Positions 36,336-45,915 are shown, counted from the first letter of the stretch. The stretch is 64,000 nucleotides of DNA from Pseudomonas sp. gcc21 (GCF_012844345.1 NZ_CP051625.1:2108001-2172000); one strand, 5' to 3'. Translations and numbers: made by a program. The notes: generated from the sequence alone by a model not told the origin.

Positions 36336-37057
36336 CCGATACCGTACTGGTAACCGGCTCGAGCCGTGGCATCGGCCGCGCTATTGCACTTCGCCTGGCA
36401 CGGGACGGTTTCGATATCGTGCTGCACTGCCGAAACCGGGCCGACGCTGCGCAGGCAGTTGCCAGTGAAATCGAAGCACTCGGCCGCAGTGCCCGCATAC
36501 TTCAGTTCGATGTCGCCGACCGCGAGGCAGCCCGGCTCGCGCTGGAGACGGATGTCGAAACGCACGGCGCCTATTACGGCGTGGTGTGCAACGCCGGCAT
36601 CACAGCCGACGCCGCCTTTCCGGCGCTGACCGATGACAACTGGGACAGCGTGATTCACACCAACCTGGACGGTTTCTACAACGTACTGAAACCGCTTTCG
36701 ATGCCCATGATCCGGCGACGCAAACCGGGTCGTATCGTCATCATGTCATCGGTATCGGGTCTGATGGGCAACCGGGGTCAGGTCAACTACAGTGCTGCCA
36801 AGGCTGGACTGATCGGCGCGGCCAAGGCCCTGGCCGTAGAGCTGGCAAAGCGCAAGATCACCGTCAATTGCGTGGCCCCGGGCCTGATCGACACCGAGAT
36901 GGTCGACGAGCACGTGCTCGAAGCCGCGCTGCAGGCGATCCCGATGCAGCGGATCGGCACCAGTGAAGAAGTGGCTGCGACCGTGGCGTTCCTGTGCTCC
37001 AAGGATGCGGGATATATCACGCGGCAGGTCTTTGCAGTAAACGGAGGAATGTGCTGA
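36332..37057 (+). CDS. 3-ketoacyl-ACP reductase, FabG-like (ApeQ type)
   Basis: A 241-residue short-chain dehydrogenase. The NADPH-binding motif is VTGSSRGIGRAIAL, the NAG motif is CNAGITAD, and the catalytic residues are Ser in IVIMSSVSG, Tyr and Lys in YSAAKAG. It reduces the beta-keto group in each elongation cycle. It overlaps the dehydratase by four bases, and its TGA overlaps the next ATG (TGATG). Confidence 0.95.
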   Translation: MTDTVLVTGSSRGIGRAIALRLARDGFDIVLHCRNRADAAQAVASEIEALGRSARILQFDVADREAARLALETDVETHGAYYGVVCNAGITADAAFPALTDDNWDSVIHTNLDGFYNVLKPLSMPMIRRRKPGRIVIMSSVSGLMGNRGQVNYSAAKAGLIGAAKALAVELAKRKITVNCVAPGLIDTEMVDEHVLEAALQAIPMQRIGTSEEVAATVAFLCSKDAGYITRQVFAVNGGMC

Positions 37058-38313
37058 TGGAATCAGCTCAACGTAAGGATGGTCTGGGCCGTCGCGTTGT
37101 TATCACCGGCATGGCCGGCTTTTCGCCAATAGGTCATGACTGGGCGAGCATCCGCGACAGGCTCGAACGCATGGAAACCGGTGTGCGACACATGCCGGAC
37201 TGGGATGAATACGAAGGGCTCAACACACGCCTGGGCGCGCCGGTCGAAAACTTCGTACTGCCCCGACACTATAATCGCCGCGTGCTGCGTAGCATGGGCC
37301 GTGGTGCCCAGATGGCCACACGGGCCACCGAGCTCGCCCTGACCGACGCGGGCCTGATCGACGACCCATTACTTACCAGTGGCGATCTGGGTATCTCCTA
37401 CGGCTCCTCCGCAGGTGAGCCAGACGCGGTAGCGGACTTCGGCAACATGCTGCTCAACAAGTCCACTGACGGGCTCAACGCCAACTCCTACATCCGCATG
37501 ATGGCGCATACCGCTGCGGTGAATATCGGTGTGTACTTCGGTATTCGCGGGCGGATTCATACCACCTCCAGCGCCTGCACCTCAGGCAGTCAAGGGATCG
37601 GCTACGCGTATGAAGCCATCCGCTTCGGACGTCAGAAAGCCATGGTCGCCGGCGGGTGTGAGGAACTGTCTGCGTCAGAAGCAGCGGTATTCGATACGCT
37701 GTTCGCGACCAGCACACGCAATGATGCGCCCCATACGTCGCCGCGGCCGTTCGATGCGAAACGTGACGGGCTCGTCGTCGGCGAAGGCGCTGGGACCCTT
37801 ATACTCGAAGACCTCGAACATGCCCTCGCACGCGGCGCTCACATTTATGCCGAAGTGCTTGGTTTTGGCACCAACAGCGACGGCCGTCATGTCACACAAC
37901 CGGATTCATTGATGATGGAGCAGGCGATCCGCATGGCTTTGGCTGACGCGCAGGTCCCTGGAGACCAGATCGGATATATCAGTGCCCACGGCACTGCGAC
38001 CAATCTGGGCGACATCGCCGAAAGCCACGCCACCCATGCTGTGTTCGGGGACAAGACGCCCATCAGTGCGATGAAGAGCTTCACCGGTCATACGCTGGGC
38101 GCCTGCGGGGCGCTGGAAGCCTGGGCAGCGATCGAGATGGCGCGCGATGGCCGGTTTCACGCCTGCGCCAATCTGGATGAAGTCGATCCGGCCTGCGCCC
38201 AACTGGACTACATCACAGGCCAATCCAGGAAAATCGATTGCCAATATGTCATAAGCAACAACTTTGCCTTTGGCGGCATCAATACGTCACTGGTATTGGA
38301 ACGTTGGAACTGA
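37057..38313 (+). CDS. Beta-ketoacyl-ACP synthase 2 (ApeR type)
   Basis: A 418-residue ketosynthase with nucleophile Cys174 in TTSSACTSGS, His311 in SAHGTATNLGD and His344 in KSFTGHTLGACG. Like the first ketosynthase, it has an intact triad. It may handle the first condensation or pair with the chain-length-factor-like protein. Sequence alone does not say. ATG 37057 overlaps the reductase stop and has GGAGG ten bases upstream. The in-frame GTG at 37051 is too close to that site. Confidence 0.92.
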   Translation: MESAQRKDGLGRRVVITGMAGFSPIGHDWASIRDRLERMETGVRHMPDWDEYEGLNTRLGAPVENFVLPRHYNRRVLRSMGRGAQMATRATELALTDAGLIDDPLLTSGDLGISYGSSAGEPDAVADFGNMLLNKSTDGLNANSYIRMMAHTAAVNIGVYFGIRGRIHTTSSACTSGSQGIGYAYEAIRFGRQKAMVAGGCEELSASEAAVFDTLFATSTRNDAPHTSPRPFDAKRDGLVVGEGAGTLILEDLEHALARGAHIYAEVLGFGTNSDGRHVTQPDSLMMEQAIRMALADAQVPGDQIGYISAHGTATNLGDIAESHATHAVFGDKTPISAMKSFTGHTLGACGALEAWAAIEMARDGRFHACANLDEVDPACAQLDYITGQSRKIDCQYVISNNFAFGGINTSLVLERWN

Positions 38314-38337
38314 TTATTACAACCACAAGGAAAAACC

Positions 38338-38784
38338 ATGCGTAAAGGAATCATGCCACTGGCATTCGTGCTCTCCGGTCTCATGTTTGCTGGCGTTGCC
38401 GAAGCCCGGGACACCACCCACATGCTGTCTGTCCAGGATCTGATGGCGAGTGCCGATGCCAAGGCCAAGCTCGACCCTTCGGTCAAGTTCGTCTTTGCCG
38501 ACGCCCCGCACGGCAAAGTGCTCAAACGTCACGGTAACTTCGTGACCAACAAGAAGACCAATGCCTTCGGCAAATCCGATCAGCAAGCCTGCCAATGGGT
38601 CATGCTGTCCGCGCTTATCGCCCTGCAGGATCGCGTAAAAGCCGAAGGCGGGAATGCGGTGGTCAATATTGAAAGCTTTTACAAACAGCAGCCCATGAAA
38701 TCGCGTACCGAGTATGAATGCCACGCCGGCGCTATCATGGCGGGCGTCGCACTGCGCGGTGACGTGGTTACCCTCGCCAAATAG
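38338..38784 (+). CDS. Exported small protein of unknown function in the pigment operon
   Basis: A 148-residue protein with a Sec signal peptide cleaved about after residue 23 (FAGVAEA). The mature part has DAPHGKVLKRHGNFVTNKK and KAEGGNAVVNIESFYKQ, a pattern I associate with proteins often mislabelled excinuclease subunit and found next to such clusters. Two cysteines (QQACQW and YECHAG) could form a disulfide. No enzymatic motif is recognised. It lies 24 bp after the second ketosynthase and is likely co-transcribed. Confidence 0.7.
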   Translation: MRKGIMPLAFVLSGLMFAGVAEARDTTHMLSVQDLMASADAKAKLDPSVKFVFADAPHGKVLKRHGNFVTNKKTNAFGKSDQQACQWVMLSALIALQDRVKAEGGNAVVNIESFYKQQPMKSRTEYECHAGAIMAGVALRGDVVTLAK

Positions 38785-38785
38785 T

Positions 38786-39451
38786 ATGGCCAGGCAGCAG
38801 GTATTACTCGCAGTCTCCGAGTTGCCTGCTGCCAGCGGTGGAGCGGCATGCTCCCGCGAGGCGCGCCGACTGCTCAGCCAGTTGGCGGCGGCTCAAGGCT
38901 ACATCTGCCCTGAAGCCGACTGGAGCCCACGCGGTAGCGGCCCACCGACTCATCCCTGTCTTCCCTCTGGCTGGTTCGCAGGCATCACGCATAAGCGGGG
39001 AATGGTGATCGCCGGGTTGTCCGACGGCCCATGGGGAATCGATCTCGAATGCTTCACTCCCCGGCACGCCCTCCGCCTTGAAGGCCTGATCGAAAGCCTT
39101 CCCGAGCCCCATGTACGAAAGACCATTCATGAAGCTGGCAGTCTGCAGCTCGCCTTTTATCAGGCTTGGACACTGTACGAAGCGCTTTTCAAGCTGGCCG
39201 GCCACACTGACCGCCCCGCTCTTTCGGTTTTCGATGTTCGTTTGCCCGACCCGTTGAAGTCAGAGGGCACAATCTGGGTCTGGCAGGGACAGGAATGGAC
39301 CCTTACCCTGGCCGGCGAAGCACCCGTATTGTTGAACATCGACCCGGCTTCAATCCTCCGCGGCATTGCGCCGGTAGCCAGCTTGTTCCTCAAAGAAGCT
39401 GCATATCAACCGATTGCAGATCACCAGATATCGTGCCCTGTCGAACAATAA
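38786..39451 (+). CDS. 4'-phosphopantetheinyl transferase (Sfp/EntD type)
   Basis: A 221-residue transferase that should load phosphopantetheine onto the two operon ACPs. Family motifs are GIDLE (84-88) and WTLYEALFK (128-136), the latter corresponding to WxxKExxxK with a tyrosine in place of the first lysine. ATG 38786 starts one base after the previous stop. The frame is open upstream into the preceding gene. It is the last gene of the operon. The next gene is convergent and carries its own terminator. Confidence 0.85.
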   Translation: MARQQVLLAVSELPAASGGAACSREARRLLSQLAAAQGYICPEADWSPRGSGPPTHPCLPSGWFAGITHKRGMVIAGLSDGPWGIDLECFTPRHALRLEGLIESLPEPHVRKTIHEAGSLQLAFYQAWTLYEALFKLAGHTDRPALSVFDVRLPDPLKSEGTIWVWQGQEWTLTLAGEAPVLLNIDPASILRGIAPVASLFLKEAAYQPIADHQISCPVEQ

Positions 39452-39524
39452 ATTGTCGTTGGCGTCATGACGCCGGTCCCGATAGTGTACCCGTGCAGCT
39501 GTAGCCTATTGATCAGAGCTACAA

Positions 39525-39553
39525 CAAAAAAGGGGTGCCCTTGCAGACACCCC
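39525..39553 (-). terminator. Intrinsic terminator after the DUF1329 gene
   Basis: GGGGTG (39532-39537) pairs with CACCCC (39548-39553). On the minus strand a run of T's (complement of 39525-39531) follows. It also lies 74 bp beyond the pigment operon's last stop, but as written it acts for the minus strand. Confidence 0.75.
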
Positions 39554-39585
39554 AACCCTCGGAGCCACATTTTCCTGCTCTTGCC

Positions 39586-40962
39586 TCAACGCACCCCCGC
39601 AGCCCTCAACGCAGCCGGAGTGAACTGGTTATAGCTTGGGGGCGTACCGCCATATTGCGGTGCTGACACCTCCTCGGTGTACATGCCCAGCGCGATGTAG
39701 CGCCCCGCCAACAGGTCATATAACGTCTCCAATGCGTATCCCGGGATCTGGTGTTTGTAGTTGAAGCCGATATGCCCCTCCCCGACTCGCCACAGAGTGC
39801 CGCGACCGTCGTAATGGTCAGCCAGGCCGATCTGCCATGAGTCTTCATCGACAAAGAAATTACGGCGGGAATAGATATGGCGCTGCCCCTGCTTCACATC
39901 GCCCTGCACTTCCCACACCCGGTGCAACTCGAACCGCGTGTGTTCCGGATTCACGTGACCTGCTTTCAACACATCAGCATATTTCAAGCCCGGTTCGGAT
40001 AGCTTGCCGGCGTTATACGGAAGAAAAATCTCCTTCTTGCCGATGAGCTTCCACTTGTAACGATCCGGCGCACCGTTATACATGGAGAAGTTGTCGGAGG
40101 TACGCATCCCGTCGGAGGCGGTGCCCGGGCCATCGTAGGCAACCTGCGGTGCCCGTCGCACCCGGCGTTGCCCCGAGTTATACACCCAGGCCATGCGCGG
40201 CTCCTTCAACTGGTCCAGCGTGTCATGTACCAGCAGCACGTTGCCGGCGAGCCGGGCAGGCGCGTTCACGCGTTGTTTGAAGAACAGCAGGTTGTTCGGC
40301 ATGTTTGCCGTATCCACGTCTGGCATCAGATTCGGATAACCGACCTCCTCTTCCATCTTGATCAGCGTGTAGGAGCCGTTTGTTTGCGGCATCGCCTGCA
40401 TATACCAGCGGTGCACGTTGAGCCGATGACGGGTCATGTGATTCCACACAACCTCCGCGCCCGATTTGGGTATCGGGAAGATGAATGATGCGCCCGGTTC
40501 CACGTTCTCTACGCCGTCACCGCCATTCACCAGTCTGGCCTGCCCGGCGGTACGTTTGACTTGGTCATAGACCCCTTGCGGAAAGCCCACGGTTCGACGG
40601 GTCTGATATACCGGCATCCGGAAGGTATCCGGATAACGCTCGAACAGGGCAACCTGACCTGGTGTCAGATTGTCCCGATATTCCTGGTAATTCTGAGCGG
40701 TTATAACAAACTCAGGAGCCTCATCCTTGAACGGATTTCCCAGGAAATGATCCTCAAGGCTCTGCCCTGCATTGGTCGGCAGGCCGCCAGTCCATTCGGG
40801 TATGGTGCCCGCTGCGTTACCCGCTTTCTCGGCACCAATGGGCGTCAGGCTCGCACCCAGCTGATCGATCTCTGATTGGGACAGGTTCTGTGCGCTCACA
40901 GCGCTTGCTACCAGGCTCAATGTCACGCCGCAGGCGCCGATTATTATTCTTTGCATATGCAT
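39586..40962 (-). CDS. DUF1329 exported protein, copy 1
   Basis: A 458-residue protein with a Sec signal (about 1-24, ending AVSA) and the DUF1329 core: LTPIGAEKAGNAAGTIPEW, FVITAQNYQEYRDNL, VLLVHDTLDQLKEPRMAW and RRVRRAPQVAYDGPGTASDG. Proteins of this family are periplasmic or outer-membrane associated and usually sit with a DUF1302 protein. A LolA/LolB-like lipid-binding fold has been suggested, with no settled function that I know. ATG 40962 has AGGAG six bases upstream. It follows its DUF1302 partner by 19 bp. A second copy lies at 60079-61437. Confidence 0.9.
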   Translation of the reverse strand: MHMQRIIIGACGVTLSLVASAVSAQNLSQSEIDQLGASLTPIGAEKAGNAAGTIPEWTGGLPTNAGQSLEDHFLGNPFKDEAPEFVITAQNYQEYRDNLTPGQVALFERYPDTFRMPVYQTRRTVGFPQGVYDQVKRTAGQARLVNGGDGVENVEPGASFIFPIPKSGAEVVWNHMTRHRLNVHRWYMQAMPQTNGSYTLIKMEEEVGYPNLMPDVDTANMPNNLLFFKQRVNAPARLAGNVLLVHDTLDQLKEPRMAWVYNSGQRRVRRAPQVAYDGPGTASDGMRTSDNFSMYNGAPDRYKWKLIGKKEIFLPYNAGKLSEPGLKYADVLKAGHVNPEHTRFELHRVWEVQGDVKQGQRHIYSRRNFFVDEDSWQIGLADHYDGRGTLWRVGEGHIGFNYKHQIPGYALETLYDLLAGRYIALGMYTEEVSAPQYGGTPPSYNQFTPAALRAAGVR

Positions 40963-40981
40963 TTGTATCTCCTACGCCGGA

Positions 40982-42784
40982 TTAGAAACTGACACTGAAG
41001 CTGAGGGACGCGAAGTCGCGGTCAACCAGCGTGTTGTACTTCCCATCAAAGAAATTGGTGTAGCTGAGGCTGGCGTTGTACTTGTTCGCGTAATCAGCGT
41101 TCAGGCCAACGCTTACTGATTTGGCGTTCTCGGTGAAATTGGGGCTATAGCCCTCGACGTCATGCGCGAAGGCCAGGTTCGGACTGAGGTTGATGCCAGC
41201 AATCACGTTGCTGTATTCAAGCCCGGCGCGTAGCCGATAACCCCAGGAATTGCTCGTCATGTAACCGTCGTTTTCGCACCAGCTGGCCGCTTTGGGCGAA
41301 CTGCCCAAAGACGAACAGGTGCCATCAGCGAAGGGGCTCTGGCCGAACAGCGAATCGCGTCCGAACTTGGTCTCGCCATTACTACTGCCCAAACCGCCGA
41401 TATGGTTGTAGGCCACTTCGCCAGCAAGCGCCAGACGGCTGGCGCCCAGTATCCGGTCAATGGTTTTGACGGCAGACAATTGGGCCTGGAAAAACTCCTT
41501 GCGCTCATAACCACGGATGTAGCTGCCGGTGGGCAGACCAACCAAACCACGATGGGTATTGTCTACGCCCAGTTGCAGAATGGTGCGGCTGACGTCGCTC
41601 CCAGCGATCTGCATCGGCAGGTTGGGTCGGTAGCTGAATTCACCGGATACCGGCATGCCGGCGATATTGGTCTGAAAACTCACGCCATATAGACGTACGT
41701 CCTCTGGGTACTCCAGAAAGTACCCGCCTGCCCCGACAGTACCATCCAGACCCGGCACCAGTTCAGCCGGATCGGACGTCGCCAGGAAGTTGCCCGCCAC
41801 ACCCGAGAAGCTGGGCGTGCGCATGTGATAGTTCATGGCATACAGGCCGAACTCGGTGTCATTCAGTTCGGGAGCAAACCAGCGTAGCGCTACGCCGAAC
41901 TGGCCTTCATCCCTGGCCTCATCGTCCTTGCGCGCGCGGGCGATGTAGACGTTACCGGGGATGGGTAATACCTCGCCCTGGGGACGGTCCATGCCCGCGA
42001 CGATCAGCCGATCATGACATCCCCTGGCGATGGGGTCGGAACCAAAGAAGGTGCCGCAGTTATCCGTTATCGTCGGTGCCCACTTAAGTTGATAGAAAGC
42101 TTCCACCGTCAGGCTGTCATTCAATGATTGCGACAGGTAGAGCATTTCCACCGGGATCAGAGCTTCCTTGACCTCCGAGCCCGGTCGGCGGAAGGCGGCC
42201 ACGTCCAGCGGGTTGATGGCGTTGACCGAGTTGCCCACGAACAAGCCTTCCCCCCAACTGACCACCTGACGCCCCAGGCGGATATTGCCCGGCAGATTGC
42301 CAAGTGCATAATTGTGATAAACGAAGGCATCGAGCAGGGTTACACCCGAGCCCTTCTGCAGGGGATGCCGTCCCGAGTCATCGATATCATAGAAGTGCTG
42401 GCTGCCATCCTTGGTCTCGAAGTCATACCAGTACATACCGCGGAAGAAGCCACCCGAGTTGCCATAGCGCAATTCCAGATCATGGGTGCCCTTGAAGATC
42501 TGCGAGAACACATCGTTGCGCTTGAAGTTCAGGCGACCGTCATCGGATGTGCCAGCAGTGGCCTGGCCATTCATGGGGCGACCATCGACCATCGTGTCGG
42601 TATGGATGAAACGTCTGTCCGGATTACTCATGGACCAGCTGGCACCCAGGGACATCTGGGAATCAATCTGTGCGTCCAGTTCCCCGAATTGCCAGCTAAC
42701 GGCCTGAATATGGCCACTGGTTGCAGCCAGGGCAATGGCGATCGGCAAGCTGCGTGCCGCCCACGCCGGTATTTTTGTTCTCAT
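40982..42784 (-). CDS. DUF1302 outer-membrane-type protein
   Basis: A 600-residue protein with a signal peptide (about 1-28, ATSGHIQA), aromatic and Gly-rich beta-strand sequence throughout and a C-terminal phenylalanine (LSFSVSF), all typical of outer-membrane barrels. The family core includes YHNYALGNLPGNIRLGRQVV and GEGLFVGNSVN. I use ATG 42784 (MRTKIPAW), with GGAG seven to eight bases upstream. The longer frame crosses the promoter region. It is the first gene of the DUF1302-DUF1329 pair, divergent from the AraC-type regulator. Lipid or hydrophobic-substrate transport is a guess. Confidence 0.88.
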   Translation of the reverse strand: MRTKIPAWAARSLPIAIALAATSGHIQAVSWQFGELDAQIDSQMSLGASWSMSNPDRRFIHTDTMVDGRPMNGQATAGTSDDGRLNFKRNDVFSQIFKGTHDLELRYGNSGGFFRGMYWYDFETKDGSQHFYDIDDSGRHPLQKGSGVTLLDAFVYHNYALGNLPGNIRLGRQVVSWGEGLFVGNSVNAINPLDVAAFRRPGSEVKEALIPVEMLYLSQSLNDSLTVEAFYQLKWAPTITDNCGTFFGSDPIARGCHDRLIVAGMDRPQGEVLPIPGNVYIARARKDDEARDEGQFGVALRWFAPELNDTEFGLYAMNYHMRTPSFSGVAGNFLATSDPAELVPGLDGTVGAGGYFLEYPEDVRLYGVSFQTNIAGMPVSGEFSYRPNLPMQIAGSDVSRTILQLGVDNTHRGLVGLPTGSYIRGYERKEFFQAQLSAVKTIDRILGASRLALAGEVAYNHIGGLGSSNGETKFGRDSLFGQSPFADGTCSSLGSSPKAASWCENDGYMTSNSWGYRLRAGLEYSNVIAGINLSPNLAFAHDVEGYSPNFTENAKSVSVGLNADYANKYNASLSYTNFFDGKYNTLVDRDFASLSFSVSF

Positions 42785-42802
42785 GTATCTGCTCCATTGA
42801 TG

Positions 42803-42838
42803 ACTAGCGAGTCCTGCACCCGGCAGGTGCAGGCTAGT
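42803..42838. promoter_or_regulatory. Hairpin in the 5' region of the DUF1302 gene
   Basis: CCTGCACC (42813-42820) pairs with GGTGCAGG (42826-42833), and flanking ACTAG (42803-42807) pairs with CTAGT (42834-42838). The structure ends 19 bp before the DUF1302 start codon, just upstream of its ribosome-binding site. It may be an operator or a regulatory RNA stem. Confidence 0.4.
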
Positions 42839-42936
42839 GTGCATAGGAGTCGATTCATGATCCCGGCTCATTGGGACACTAATTAAGGGCATGTCCGGAC
42901 ACCGACCACACGCAGGGTCTGTATCGCTGTTTCAAA

Positions 42937-42959
42937 ACTCTGTAACACAGAGTACTCTG
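42937..42959. promoter_or_regulatory. Candidate operator between DUF1302 and the AraC-type regulator
   Basis: ACTCTG (42937-42942) and CAGAGT (42948-42953) form a perfect inverted repeat with a 5-base loop, and a third ACTCTG follows at once (42954-42959). It lies 42 bp before the regulator start, in the divergent gap, a natural place for the regulator's binding site. The link is inference. Confidence 0.35.
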
Positions 42960-43000
42960 ATTAAAAACAGCCGGGAAGCGTTGTACGGCGCCGTCAGGAA

Positions 43001-44065
43001 ATGAACACCATGCGAAATTTCAAACTGACTGAAATGTCGGAGACGCCCCGGGAGTGGTCTGGTTGGAGCCGGGTAATCACTCAAAGTCTGTCTGCCCGGG
43101 GGCTGAGGTTCCAGGATTCACCACTGGCCGAGCGGCTGATTCGCCGGCTGGACGGGCGGGAAATCATGGATCAGACGACCAGCAACCTGCTGTGGCAGGA
43201 AGCCCAGTCGCTCAGTGGGGACGACTGGCTGGGTCTCAGCTCGCATTGCGCTGAAGGGGACCTGCCATTGTCACTGCAGATGATCGGCCTGACCGTTTCC
43301 GCGAGTCTGAACATGAGTGCAGCGGTAAACAATCTCGTGCGCTTCTTCCCTCTTGTGAGCACGCAGGCTGCGTTGGAACTGCGGGTTACCGGCGACGATG
43401 CCCGACTCATGTTGCACCCCCGGGGGCGCCCGCATCCTCAGCACATGGCCGCTCTGGTCAACGTCATGGGGCGATTGTTGTTACGCTGCGCGCGGCGCGG
43501 AGGTATCGAATCGCCAGAGATCCTGATCGGCGTTTCAGGGCTGAACGGCGCTCCTCCCGAACTTCCCTGGTCGGTGGAATGTGTTGCTGCCGATACCTGG
43601 TGGGTGAAAATTCCCCGTCAGTGGCTCGATCTGAGCATTCCCGAATCCAGCCCAGGCCTGCTGCACGGTATGACCGGCGTGTTGCACGGCGTGCTGGCCC
43701 GTGGGCCGATCAATGACATAGTGGAGAAAGTCCGGCATGCGATTCATCAGGGCATGAGCCGGGGGGTATTAGGAGAAGAATACATCGCAGAGCCGATGGG
43801 TATCAGCACCCGCCATTTGCGCCGCTTGCTGGGTCAGCATGGCACCAGCTATGAACGCTTGCTCGACGAGGTACGCCGGGATGCTGCGCTGAGACTGCTT
43901 GCCGATTCAGCCAGTTCGCTAACGCGTATTGCCTACGAGCTGGGCTTTCAGGATCCAAGTAGTTTCACCCGGGCCTTTCGCCGCTGGACGGGCTACAGCC
44001 CCAGCGACTTCCGCCGCCGCCAGGCACGCATGAACAGCCTTTCTGCGTCCGGCAGCCCTTGTTAA
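43001..44065 (+). CDS. AraC-family transcriptional regulator
   Basis: A 354-residue regulator with an N-terminal sensing domain of the arabinose-binding-like type (about 20-220) and a C-terminal AraC double helix-turn-helix: GISTRHLRRLLGQHGTSYERLL, then ELGFQDPSSFTRAFRRWTGYSPSDFRR. It is divergent from the DUF1302-DUF1329 pair and probably controls it. ATG 43001 lies close behind AGGAA. The ATG at 43010 has better spacing, so the protein may start three codons later. The effector is unknown. Confidence 0.88.
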   Translation: MNTMRNFKLTEMSETPREWSGWSRVITQSLSARGLRFQDSPLAERLIRRLDGREIMDQTTSNLLWQEAQSLSGDDWLGLSSHCAEGDLPLSLQMIGLTVSASLNMSAAVNNLVRFFPLVSTQAALELRVTGDDARLMLHPRGRPHPQHMAALVNVMGRLLLRCARRGGIESPEILIGVSGLNGAPPELPWSVECVAADTWWVKIPRQWLDLSIPESSPGLLHGMTGVLHGVLARGPINDIVEKVRHAIHQGMSRGVLGEEYIAEPMGISTRHLRRLLGQHGTSYERLLDEVRRDAALRLLADSASSLTRIAYELGFQDPSSFTRAFRRWTGYSPSDFRRRQARMNSLSASGSPC

Positions 44066-44085
44066 AGACGCCATGCTGAAGGGAC

Positions 44086-44122
44086 GCGGCAGATCATTGA
44101 TGGATTCAGCATGATCCGCCGC
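44086..44122. terminator. Hairpin between the AraC-type gene and trxB
   Basis: A 12-base arm (44086-44097) pairs with 44111-44122 with one mismatch around a 13-base loop, in the gap between two convergent genes. No T-run follows on either strand, so it is a weak terminator candidate. Confidence 0.4.
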
Positions 44123-44164
44123 ACAGGGGTAGAAGCCAGAGATAAAGCGTCCTGCTTCTGCCTC

Positions 44165-45121
<957 letters not shown>

Positions 45122-45126
45122 CTAAG

Positions 45127-45142
45127 CACCGCAGCTGCGGTG
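45127..45142. other. Perfect 16-bp palindrome upstream of trxB
   Basis: CACCGCAG followed directly by CTGCGGTG lies 15 bp before the trxB start codon, covering the region between the peroxiredoxin and trxB genes. With no loop it suits protein binding more than RNA folding. It may be an operator. No regulator can be named. Confidence 0.35.
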
Positions 45143-45205
45143 TGCGAAATTTAAAAGGAGCGGTAGCCTGGCGAAGGAGTAAGCCCAGCTGACCGCCCGC
45201 AAAAC

Positions 45206-45805
45206 TCAAAGCTGGCTGGCGTTCTCTGCAAGATAAGACGCAACACCTTCTGCGTCGGCCTTCATGCCCTTTTGGCCTTTACGCCAGCCGGCCGGGCACA
45301 CCTCACCATGCTCTTCGGTGAACTGCAGCGCCTCGATGACCCGGATCATTTCATCCACTTCGCGGCCGAGCGCCAGATTGTTCACCACCTGGTGCTGCAC
45401 GATGCCGTTACGGTCAATCAGGAATGAAGCGCGCAGCGCAACGCCGTCGTCGTGCTCGATACCATAGGCACGGGTGATCTCGTGCTTTACGTCCGCGACC
45501 ATGGTGAACTCTACAGGCCCGATACCGCCCTTCTCGACTGGCGTATTGCGCCAGGCGTAATGGGTGTACTGCGAATCAACCGACACGCCAATCACCTCGA
45601 CATCTAGTGCGCGGAATTTGTCGATGCGGTTGTTGTGCGCGATGATCTCCGAAGGACATACGAAGGTAAAATCCAGCGGCCAGAAGAACACCACCGCATA
45701 TTTGCCGCGCAATGAGGCAGAATCGAAGTCCTCAACGATCGCGCCATCAGCCAGTACAGCCGGTGCGATAAAATCCGGAGCGGGACGATTGACCAAAACA
45801 CTCAT
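45206..45805 (-). CDS. 2-Cys peroxiredoxin (AhpC/TSA family)
   Basis: A 199-residue typical 2-Cys peroxiredoxin. The peroxidatic cysteine is residue 50 in DFTFVCPSE and the resolving cysteine is residue 170 in HGEVCPAGW. It reduces hydrogen peroxide and organic peroxides in the cytoplasm and depends on thioredoxin, whose reductase is the next gene. I use ATG 45805 (MSVLVNRPAPDF), with AGGAG upstream. The longer frame adds 15 unrelated residues. It is divergent from cysZ. Confidence 0.94.
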   Translation of the reverse strand: MSVLVNRPAPDFIAPAVLADGAIVEDFDSASLRGKYAVVFFWPLDFTFVCPSEIIAHNNRIDKFRALDVEVIGVSVDSQYTHYAWRNTPVEKGGIGPVEFTMVADVKHEITRAYGIEHDDGVALRASFLIDRNGIVQHQVVNNLALGREVDEMIRVIEALQFTEEHGEVCPAGWRKGQKGMKADAEGVASYLAENASQL

Positions 45806-45900
45806 GATGCAAACTCCTTGTGCGCCTCGGCGGAAAACGGATCGACACATCCTAGTTTACCGACAGGCATGTGGGATATTTCATAGCCTCAATGAAGCGG

Positions 45901-45915
45901 ATAGTTTACGCCTAT
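45901..45915. promoter_or_regulatory. OxyR-like half-site upstream of the peroxiredoxin gene
   Basis: ATAG-N7-CTAT (ATAGTTTACGCCTAT) matches nine of ten fixed bases of the OxyR unit as I recall it. It lies about 100 bp upstream of the peroxiredoxin start, in the gap shared with cysZ. A full OxyR site needs a second unit, which I cannot find. Confidence 0.25.

Noticed and set aside
21890..39585. Integrase, transposase or second copy of the tRNA-Leu 3' end marking an island
   Set aside because: None was seen by eye. The island idea therefore rests only on position.
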